Assembly: GCF_020400825.1 (NCBI RefSeq) | Contig: NZ_JAINVH010000014.1 | Coordinates: 62,001 to 126,000, forward strand | Reading direction: 5' to 3' | Source: Streptomyces sp. HPF1205 | GTDB lineage: Bacteria > Actinomycetota > Actinomycetes > Streptomycetales > Streptomycetaceae | Length of the DNA stretch: 64,000 nt | In this document: in pieces, positions 58,510 through 64,000 of the stretch | How the letters are laid out: each line of letters starts with the position of its first letter | How positions within the stretch are numbered: position 1 is the first letter of the stretch | The notes under the pieces: model-generated | Databases searched by the model: none | Seen by the model: the letters and a program-made list of their open reading frames with translations, nothing else | Told to the model about the DNA's origin: nothing | Program-made: the position numbers and the translations under genes

Positions 58510-58627
58510 GGTCATGTTGGCACTGGGCCTCTCTCGCCGGGGTTTCCTGTCTGCTCCGTCCCTCTCCCCCGGACTTGCCGGGGACGGGTGTGGAGCGGGG
58601 ACCTACGGCGTAGTGGTTCGGTCCTGC

Positions 58628-58813
58628 TTACCAGGAGCTCTTGGTCACGCCCGGCAGTTCGCCGCGGTGCGCCATCTCACGGAGGCACACACGGCACAGG
58701 CCGAACTTGCGGTAGACGGAGTGCGGCCGGCCGCAGCGCTGGCAGCGGTTGTAGGCGCGCACCGAGAACTTGGGCTTGCGGGCGGCCTTAGCGATCAGAG
58801 CCTTCTTCGCCAT
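58628..58813 (-). CDS. rpsZ: 30S ribosomal protein S14, type Z (zinc)
   Basis: 61 aa: MAKKALIAKAARKPKFSVRA, zinc Cys in CQRCGRPHSVYRKFGLCRVC, ending KSSW. Start overlaps the rplE stop (TGATG). Confidence 0.98.
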   Translation of the reverse strand: MAKKALIAKAARKPKFSVRAYNRCQRCGRPHSVYRKFGLCRVCLREMAHRGELPGVTKSSW

Positions 58814-59373
58814 CACGCCTCCTTGAAGGGGAAGCCGAGGTGACGAAGCAGGGCCCGGCCCTCGTCGTCGTTGGTCGCCGTGGTGACCACGGTGATGTCC
58901 ATACCCCGGACGCGGTCGATCTTGTCCTGGTCGATCTCGTGGAACATGACCTGCTCGGTGAGACCGAAGGTGTAGTTGCCCCGGCCGTCGAACTGCTTGG
59001 GCGACAGTCCGCGGAAGTCGCGGATGCGCGGCAGCGCGAGCGACAGCAGCCGGTCCAGGAATTCCCACATCCGGTCACCGCGCAGGGTGACGTGCGCACC
59101 GATCGGCTGACCCTCGCGCAGCTTGAACTGAGCGATGGACTTGCGGGCCTTGGTGACCTGCGGCTTCTGGCCGGTGATCGTGGCGAGGTCGCGGATCGCG
59201 CCCTCGATCAGCTTGGAGTCGCGGGCGGCGTCGCCCACACCCATGTTGACCACGATCTTGGTCAGACCGGGGATCTGCATGACGTTCTCGTACTTGAACT
59301 CGTCACGCAGCTTGCCCGCGATCTCCTCGCGGTAGCGCGCCTTCAGGCGCGGGGTCGTGGTGGTGGCAGTCAT
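58813..59373 (-). CDS. rplE: 50S ribosomal protein L5
   Basis: 186 aa: KIVVNMGVGDAARDSKLIEG, AQFKLREGQPIGAHVTLRGD, RMWEFLDRLLSLALPRIRDF, FGLTEQVMFHEIDQDKIDRV. Binds 5S rRNA. Overlaps the rplX stop by one base. Confidence 0.99.
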   Translation of the reverse strand: MTATTTTPRLKARYREEIAGKLRDEFKYENVMQIPGLTKIVVNMGVGDAARDSKLIEGAIRDLATITGQKPQVTKARKSIAQFKLREGQPIGAHVTLRGDRMWEFLDRLLSLALPRIRDFRGLSPKQFDGRGNYTFGLTEQVMFHEIDQDKIDRVRGMDITVVTTATNDDEGRALLRHLGFPFKEA

Positions 59374-59696
59374 CAGATGTCCTCACCGGTCCGCTTGGCA
59401 ACGCGGATCTTGTTGCCGTTCTCGTCGAAGCGGTAGCCGACGCGGGTCACGACCTTCTTGCCGTCCTTCTCCACGACCAGCTGAACGTTGCTGACGTGGA
59501 TGGGGGCCTCGGTGGTGATGATGCCGCCGGTCTTGGAACCGCGGTCGGTCTGACCGGCCTTGGTGTGCTTCTTGACCCGGTTCACACCCTCGACCAGGAC
59601 ACGGTCCTCGCGGGGGTAGGCCACGATGACCTTGCCCTGCTTGCCCTTGTCCTTGCCGGTGATGACCTGGACCAGGTCGCCCTTCTTGATCTTCAT
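59373..59696 (-). CDS. rplX: 50S ribosomal protein L24
   Basis: 107 aa: KKGDLVQVITGKDKGKQGKV (KOW motif), VLVEGVNRVKKHTKAGQTDR, GGIITTEAPIHVSNVQLV. Assembly initiator for the 50S subunit. Start 4 bp after rplN stop. Confidence 0.99.
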   Translation of the reverse strand: MKIKKGDLVQVITGKDKGKQGKVIVAYPREDRVLVEGVNRVKKHTKAGQTDRGSKTGGIITTEAPIHVSNVQLVVEKDGKKVVTRVGYRFDENGNKIRVAKRTGEDI

Positions 59697-59699
59697 CGG

Positions 59700-60068
59700 T
59701 TACAGCACCTCCGGCGCGAGCGAGACGATCTTCATGAACCTCTTCTCGCGCAGCTCACGGCCGACCGGGCCGAAGATGCGGGTGCCGCGCGGGTCGCCAT
59801 CGTTCTTGAGGATGACGGCCGCGTTCTCGTCGAAGCGGATGTACGAGCCGTCGGCACGACGGCGCTCCTTCACGGTGCGCACGACGACAGCCTTGACGAC
59901 CTCGCCCTTCTTCACGTTGCCACCGGGGATCGCGTCCTTGACGGTGGCGACGATGACGTCACCGATGCCCGCGTAGCGGCGACCGGAGCCGCCGAGAACG
60001 CGGATGCAAAGGATCTCCTTGGCACCCGTGTTGTCGGCGACACGAAGTCGCGACTCCTGCTGGATCAC
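59700..60068 (-). CDS. rplN: 50S ribosomal protein L14
   Basis: 122 aa from a GTG at 60068 with CAGGAGAAAGAC upstream: IQQESRLRVADNTGAKEILC, GVRYAGIGDVIV-type segment, RFDENAAVILKNDGDPRGTR, FGPVGRELREKRFMKIVSLA. First gene of the spc operon; the 176-bp gap upstream holds a terminator and should contain the spc promoter. Confidence 0.99.
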   Translation of the reverse strand: MIQQESRLRVADNTGAKEILCIRVLGGSGRRYAGIGDVIVATVKDAIPGGNVKKGEVVKAVVVRTVKERRRADGSYIRFDENAAVILKNDGDPRGTRIFGPVGRELREKRFMKIVSLAPEVL

Positions 60069-60140
60069 GTCTTTCTCCTGTGTGTCTGCCGGTTCCCGGG
60101 CCGACGCGCCGCGCGCGCCGGGCCGAGCCTGGCGGAACTG

Positions 60141-60164
60141 TCCTGCGGGGGATTCCCCGCAGGA
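60141..60164 (-). terminator. Intrinsic terminator between rpsQ and rplN
   Basis: TCCTGCGGGG-GATT-CCCCGCAGGA: perfect 10-bp stem, 4-nt loop, about 80 bp past the rpsQ stop. Marks the S10/spc operon border. Confidence 0.85.
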
Positions 60165-60244
60165 ATTGCCGACCGGTACCGGCCGGACCGCTGACTTGCG
60201 TCACACGGCCCGGCCGGACCGGACCCGCGAGTCGCCCCGCGGAA

Positions 60245-60535
60245 TTACTTCGCCTTCTCCAGGATCTCCACGACGCGCCAGCGCTTCGTGGCGGACAGCG
60301 GCCGGGTCTCCATCAGGAGGACGCGGTCGCCGATGCCGGCGGCGTTCTGCTCGTCGTGCGCCTTGAGCTTGCTGGTACGGCGGATGACCTTGCCGTACAG
60401 GGCGTGCTTGACGCGGTCCTCGACGGCGACCACGACGGTCTTGTCCATCTTGTCGCTGACAACCAGACCCTCACGGGTCTTGCGGAAGCCGCGCTGCTCG
60501 GTCGCGTTGGTCTCAGTCACACTGCTCTCGCTCAT
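60245..60535 (-). CDS. rpsQ: 30S ribosomal protein S17
   Basis: 96 aa: GLVVSDKMDKTVVVAVEDRV, KHALYGKVIRRTSKLKAHDE, GDRVLLMETRPLSATKRWRV. Start overlaps the rpmC stop. Last gene of the S10 operon. Confidence 0.99.
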   Translation of the reverse strand: MSESSVTETNATEQRGFRKTREGLVVSDKMDKTVVVAVEDRVKHALYGKVIRRTSKLKAHDEQNAAGIGDRVLLMETRPLSATKRWRVVEILEKAK

Positions 60536-60768
60536 CAGGCGTTCTCCACCGATTCCACGGTCTCGATGCCCAGCTCGCGCTCGCGCATCAGGGTGTAGAT
60601 CCGGGCGATCTCCTTGCGGACGGTCTTCAGCCGGGCGTTGTTCTCCAGCTGTCCGGTGGCCGCCTGGAAGCGGAGGTTGAAAAGCTCCTCCTTGGCCTCG
60701 CGCAGCTTGCCGACGAGCTCCTCGTCACCAAGCTGGCGCAGCTCGGTCGCCTTGGTACCGGCCGCCAT
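60535..60768 (-). CDS. rpmC: 50S ribosomal protein L29
   Basis: 77 aa: ELRQLGDEELVGKLREAKEE, LFNLRFQAATGQLENNARLK, KEIARIYTLMRERELG. Sits at the exit tunnel; binds trigger factor and SRP. ATG 60768 overlaps the rplP stop (TGATG-type junction). Confidence 0.98.
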   Translation of the reverse strand: MAAGTKATELRQLGDEELVGKLREAKEELFNLRFQAATGQLENNARLKTVRKEIARIYTLMRERELGIETVESVENA

Positions 60769-61187
60769 CACGACTCACCTGCCTCGCGCCGCACGATGCG
60801 GCACTTCATCGGAAGCTTGTGGGCGGCTCGGGTGAGCGCCTCACGCGCGACCTTCTCGTTCGGGAAAGACAGCTCGAACATCACCCGTCCCGGCTTGACG
60901 TTCGCGATCCACCACTCCGGCGAACCCTTGCCGGAACCCATGCGGGTCTCGGCCGGCTTCTTGGTCAGCGGGCGGTCCGGGTAGATGTTGATCCAGACCT
61001 TGCCGCCACGCTTGATGTGACGGGTGATGGAGATACGAGCGGACTCGATCTGCCGGTTGGTCACGTACGCCGGGGTGATGGCCTGCAGGCCGAACTCGCC
61101 GAACGCCAGCTCGGTGCCGCCCTTGGCCATGCCGTCGCGCTTGGGGTGGTGCTGCTTGCGGTGCTTGACCCTGCGGGGGATCAGCAT
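60768..61187 (-). CDS. rplP: 50S ribosomal protein L16
   Basis: 139 aa: MLIPRRVKHRKQHHPKRDGM, FGEFGLQAITPAYVTNRQIE, RMGSGKGSPEWWIANVKPGR. Near the peptidyl transferase centre and the A-site tRNA. Confidence 0.99.
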   Translation of the reverse strand: MLIPRRVKHRKQHHPKRDGMAKGGTELAFGEFGLQAITPAYVTNRQIESARISITRHIKRGGKVWINIYPDRPLTKKPAETRMGSGKGSPEWWIANVKPGRVMFELSFPNEKVAREALTRAAHKLPMKCRIVRREAGES

Positions 61188-61193
61188 TGTTGC

Positions 61194-62021
61194 TCAGCCT
61201 TCCGTTCCGGGGGTCTCCGCCGCCGGGGCCTCAGCGGCGGGCGCCTCGGCCTTGGCGGCCTGGGCGCCTTCCTGCTGCGGACGCCGGCCGCGGCCACCGC
61301 GCTCGCCGCCGCGGCGCTGCGGACGCTCGTTGCCGCCGCCGCGGGCCGGACGGTTGCCGGCGCGGGCGGCCGCGTTGTCGGCGCGCACCTCGGCGATGTT
61401 CTTCACGTCGCCCTTGTAGATCCAGACCTTCACACCGATCCGGCCGAAGGTGGTCTTGGCCTCGAAGAAGCCGTAGTCCACGTTGGCGCGCAGGGTGTGC
61501 AGCGGAACCCGACCCTCGCGGTAGAACTCCGAGCGGGACATCTCGGCGCCGCCGAGGCGGCCACCGCACTGGATCTTGATGCCCTTGGCGCCGGCCTTCA
61601 GGGTGCCCTGCATGCTCTTGCGCATGGCACGCCGGAAGGAGACACGCGAGGAGAGCTGCTCGGCGACCGCCTGGGCCACCAGCTGCGCGTCCATCTCCGG
61701 GTTCTTGACCTCGAGGATGTTGAGCTGGACCTGCTTGCCGGTCAGCTTCTCCAGGTCGCCGCGGATACGGTCGGCCTCCGCGCCGCGGCGGCCGATGACG
61801 ATGCCCGGCCGGGCGGTGTGGATGTCGACGCGGACGCGGTCGCGGGTGCGCTCGATCTCCACCTTGGAGATGCCGGCCCGCTCCATGCCCTGCGTCATCA
61901 TCCGGCGGATGGCGACGTCTTCCTTGACGTAGTCCTTGTACAGCTTGTCGGCGTACCAGCGGGACTTGAAGTCCGTGGTCACACCGAGCCGGAACCCGTA
62001 CGGGTTAACCTTCTGGCCCAT
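61194..62021 (-). CDS. rpsC: 30S ribosomal protein S3
   Basis: 275 aa. Core 1-215 with KH domain: MGQKVNPYGFRLGVTTDFKS, RPGIVIGRRGAEADRIRGDL, GIKIQCGGRLGGAEMSRSEF. C-terminal extension of about 60 residues, first Arg/Gly-rich (GGNERPQRRGGERGGRGRRP), then Ala/Glu-rich, as in other Streptomyces. Overlaps the rplV stop by one base. Confidence 0.99.
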   Translation of the reverse strand: MGQKVNPYGFRLGVTTDFKSRWYADKLYKDYVKEDVAIRRMMTQGMERAGISKVEIERTRDRVRVDIHTARPGIVIGRRGAEADRIRGDLEKLTGKQVQLNILEVKNPEMDAQLVAQAVAEQLSSRVSFRRAMRKSMQGTLKAGAKGIKIQCGGRLGGAEMSRSEFYREGRVPLHTLRANVDYGFFEAKTTFGRIGVKVWIYKGDVKNIAEVRADNAAARAGNRPARGGGNERPQRRGGERGGRGRRPQQEGAQAAKAEAPAAEAPAAETPGTEG

Positions 62022-62368
62022 TACCGGGTCCCTTCCTTGCTGGCGACGACCACGGTGATGTGGCTGGTCCGCTTGCGGATCCGGTAGGCGCGGCCCTGGG
62101 CGCGCGGACGGAACCGCTTCAGGGTCGGGCCCTCGTCCACGTACGCCTCGCTGATGTACAGCGACTTCGGGTCCGTGTGGTCGTAGTTGTGCGCGGCGTT
62201 GGCGATGGCGCTGTCCAGCACCTTGCCGACCGGCACGCTCGCGGCCTGCGGCGTGAATCGCAGGACCGCCTGAGCCTCCGTGGCGTCCATGCCACGGATG
62301 AGGTCCACCACGCGGCGGGCCTTCATGGGCGTGACGCGGATGTACCGCGCCTGGGCCCTGGCTTCCAT
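62021..62368 (-). CDS. rplV: 50S ribosomal protein L22
   Basis: 115 aa from MEARAQARYIRVTPMKARRV (ATG 62368); ATG 62392 would add MTDTEGTT. GMDATEAQAVLRFTPQAASV; YVDEGPTLKRFRPRAQGRAY. Lines the exit tunnel; its loop is a macrolide-resistance hotspot. Confidence 0.98.
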   Translation of the reverse strand: MEARAQARYIRVTPMKARRVVDLIRGMDATEAQAVLRFTPQAASVPVGKVLDSAIANAAHNYDHTDPKSLYISEAYVDEGPTLKRFRPRAQGRAYRIRKRTSHITVVVASKEGTR

Positions 62369-62415
62369 GGTTGTCCCTTCAGTGTCTGTCATGGTCTGGC
62401 GTTCCTTGCCGCTGA

Positions 62416-62697
62416 TCAGCGACGACGCGACTTGCGGTCGTCCTTCTCGTGGCCGCGGAAGGTGCGGGTCGGCGCGAACTCGCCGAGCTTGTGGCCGACC
62501 ATCGACTCAGTGACGAACACCGGGACGTGCTTACGGCCGTCGTGCACCGCGATCGTGTGGCCCAGCATCGCCGGGACGATCATCGAGCGGCGGGACCAGG
62601 TCTTGATGACGTTCTTGGTGCCGGCTTCGTTCTGGGCGTCCACCTTCTTGCTCAGGTGGTCGTCGACGAAGGGCCCCTTCTTGAGACTGCGCGGCAT
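62416..62697 (-). CDS. rpsS: 30S ribosomal protein S19
   Basis: 93 aa: MPRSLKKGPFVDDHLSKKVD, RRSMIVPAMLGHTIAVHDGR, VTESMVGHKLGEFAPTRTFR. Follows rplB by 12 bp. Confidence 0.99.
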   Translation of the reverse strand: MPRSLKKGPFVDDHLSKKVDAQNEAGTKNVIKTWSRRSMIVPAMLGHTIAVHDGRKHVPVFVTESMVGHKLGEFAPTRTFRGHEKDDRKSRRR

Positions 62698-62709
62698 CTA
62701 CACCCGCTC

Positions 62710-63546
62710 CTAGCGCTTCTTGTTCGTCTTGCGGCGGCGGAGGATCAGCTTGCTGCTCGCCTTCTTGGGAGAGCGGGTGCGACCCTCCTTCTGACCCCAG
62801 GGGGAGACCGGGTGGCGGCCACCCGAGGTCTTGCCCTCACCACCACCGTGCGGGTGGTCCACCGGGTTCATGGCGACACCGCGGACGGTCGGGCGGACGC
62901 CCTTCCAGCGCATGCGGCCGGCCTTGCCCCAGTTGATGTTGGACTGCTCGGCGTTGCCGACCTCGCCGATGGTGGCGCGGCAGCGCACGTCCACCATCCG
63001 GACCTCGCCGGACGGCATGCGAAGGGTGGCCATGTTGCCCTCCTTCGCCAGCAGCTGCACCGAAGATCCCGCGGAGCGGGAGATCTTGGCGCCGCCGCCG
63101 GGCCGCAGCTCGATCGCGTGGATCGTGGTGCCGACCGGGATGTTGCGCAGCGGGAGGTTGTTGCCCGGCTTGATGTCGGCGCCCGCGCCGTTCTCGATCC
63201 GGTCGCCCTGTCGCAGCCGGGCCGGGGCGAGGATGTAGCGCTTCTCGCCGTCGGCGTAGTGCAGCAGCGCGATGCGCGCGGTGCGGTTGGGGTCGTACTC
63301 GATGTGCGCGACCTTCGCGGGCACGCCGTCCTTGTCGTGCCGCCGGAAGTCGATGACACGGTAGGCGCGCTTGTGGCCACCGCCCTGGTGGCGGACGGTC
63401 ACACGACCGGCGTTGTTACGGCCGCCCTTGCTGTGCAGCGGGCGGACCAGCGACTTCTCCGGCGTGGACCGCGTGATCTCGACAAAGTCGGCGACGCTGG
63501 AGCCACGACGGCCCGGGGTCGTCGGCTTGTACTTGCGGATACCCAT
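62710..63546 (-). CDS. rplB: 50S ribosomal protein L2
   Basis: 278 aa: MGIRKYKPTTPGRRGSSVAD, HKRAYRVIDFRRHDKDGVPA, and the peptidyl-transferase-associated GVAMNPVDHPHGGGEGKTSG with its conserved His. One of the proteins closest to the catalytic centre. Confidence 0.99.
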   Translation of the reverse strand: MGIRKYKPTTPGRRGSSVADFVEITRSTPEKSLVRPLHSKGGRNNAGRVTVRHQGGGHKRAYRVIDFRRHDKDGVPAKVAHIEYDPNRTARIALLHYADGEKRYILAPARLRQGDRIENGAGADIKPGNNLPLRNIPVGTTIHAIELRPGGGAKISRSAGSSVQLLAKEGNMATLRMPSGEVRMVDVRCRATIGEVGNAEQSNINWGKAGRMRWKGVRPTVRGVAMNPVDHPHGGGEGKTSGGRHPVSPWGQKEGRTRSPKKASSKLILRRRKTNKKR

Positions 63547-63597
63547 TGTCTCTCAGTCCTCGGAATTTTCCGGACTATCAGGACGTCCCGGCCGCCG

Positions 63598-63936
63598 TCA
63601 GGCGGTCGGAGCGCCGAAGATGTCGATGCGGTCGCCCTCGGCGAGGGTCACGATGGCGCGCTTGGTGTCGGCGCGCTTGCCGAAGCCGGTACGGGTGCGC
63701 TTGCGCTTGCCCGGCCGGTTGATCGTGTTGACCCCGATGACCTTGACCTGGAAGACCGCCTCGACGGCCTGCTTGATCTGGGTCTTGTTGGCGCGCGGGT
63801 CGACGATGAACGTGTACTTGTTCTCGTCCAGCAGCGCGTAGCTCTTCTCGGAGACCACCGGCTTGAACAGGATGTCACGGGGGTCCGTGTACGTCTTGCT
63901 GGTGACGGCGGTCTGCGTCACGGTCTGCTCGGCCAT
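63598..63936 (-). CDS. rplW: 50S ribosomal protein L23
   Basis: 112 aa: DPRDILFKPVVSEKSYALLD, ENKYTFIVDPRANKTQIKQA, RTRTGFGKRADTKRAIVTL. The short Thr-rich N-terminus (MAEQTVTQTAVTSKTYT) is not part of the conserved fold. Exit-tunnel docking site. Start overlaps the rplD stop (TGATG). Confidence 0.98.
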   Translation of the reverse strand: MAEQTVTQTAVTSKTYTDPRDILFKPVVSEKSYALLDENKYTFIVDPRANKTQIKQAVEAVFQVKVIGVNTINRPGKRKRTRTGFGKRADTKRAIVTLAEGDRIDIFGAPTA

Positions 63937-64000
63937 CAGGCGTCGCTCCCTTCGGTCTCGGCGGCGCCGTTGCCGACACCCACGAACCGGTCGAAGGCGG
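63936..64000 (-). CDS. rplD: 50S ribosomal protein L4, 3' end only
   Basis: Only the last 20 codons or so lie in the window, reading AFDRFVGVGNGAAETEGSDA then stop at 63936-63938. The position directly before rplW and the one-base overlap identify it as rplD; the conserved body is outside the window. Confidence 0.85.
   Translation of the reverse strand, partial: AFDRFVGVGNGAAETEGSDA

Overview
The window is very GC-rich DNA with the codon bias, GTG starts and gene set of a Streptomyces-type actinobacterium. The strongest markers are a BldM response regulator under a textbook sigma-BldN promoter, an adjacent WhiD (Wbl) regulator, a GroEL1 with a histidine-rich tail under two CIRCE operators, a GuaB/GuaB3 pair, and a cluster of PASTA-less Ser/Thr kinases. 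Gene order follows the chromosomal core that in S. coelicolor runs from about SCO4779 down to SCO4702 (from memory, not searched). Most genes lie on the minus strand. No rRNA, tRNA, CRISPR, phage or IS genes were seen.

Layout. 1-1393: 5' part of a succinate-semialdehyde dehydrogenase. 1528-9617: four consecutive Hanks-type kinases sharing one architecture (cytoplasmic kinase, Pro/Ser/Thr linker, one membrane segment, related extracytoplasmic domain); one is a pseudokinase, and a 189-bp structured inverted-repeat element lies between the first two. 9676-16656: aerobic glycerol-3-phosphate dehydrogenase, a UDP-sugar-dehydrogenase-like protein without its catalytic Cys, a small membrane protein, GuaB3, a GT2 glycosyltransferase and a 54-aa membrane protein. 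16721-21081: IMP dehydrogenase, an ECF sigma factor (ShbA/SigD-like), BldM and WhiD. WhiD carries a C-terminal extension of about 120 residues that is extremely rich in His and Asp. 21145-25752: LysR regulator divergent from a class V aminotransferase, then GNAT, MOSC and SDR genes. 25881-27941: groES-groEL1. 28198-40112: a methyltransferase, a secreted deacetylase, and the tsaB-rimI-tsaD and alr-hydrolase-tsaE operons for t6A tRNA modification and cell-wall D-alanine. Also here are nnr (NADHX repair), a YefM/YoeB toxin-antitoxin pair and acpS. 40290-42638: coaA and glmM.

42927-64000: a nearly continuous translation block read leftwards. In transcription order from the right edge it contains rplD (partial), rplW, rplB, rpsS, rplV, rpsC, rplP, rpmC and rpsQ (S10 operon); rplN, rplX, rplE, rpsZ, rpsH, rplF, rplR, rpsE, rpmD and rplO (spc operon); secY, adk, map; infA, rpmJ, rpsM, rpsK, rpsD, rpoA, rplQ; truA; then, past a membrane protein and an ABC-F ATPase, rplM-rpsI. 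Stem-loops mark the S10/spc, rplO/secY, map/infA, rplQ/truA and rpsI borders.

The points most worth a second look are the WhiD His/Asp tail (with His-rich tails also on TsaD and GroEL1), the structured repeat at 3223-3411 whose imperfect pairs are all G-U in one RNA sense, the pseudokinase, the Cys-less sugar dehydrogenase, a nine-unit 15-nt minisatellite beside the rpsI terminator, and a long inverted repeat that widens the rpoA-rplQ gap.
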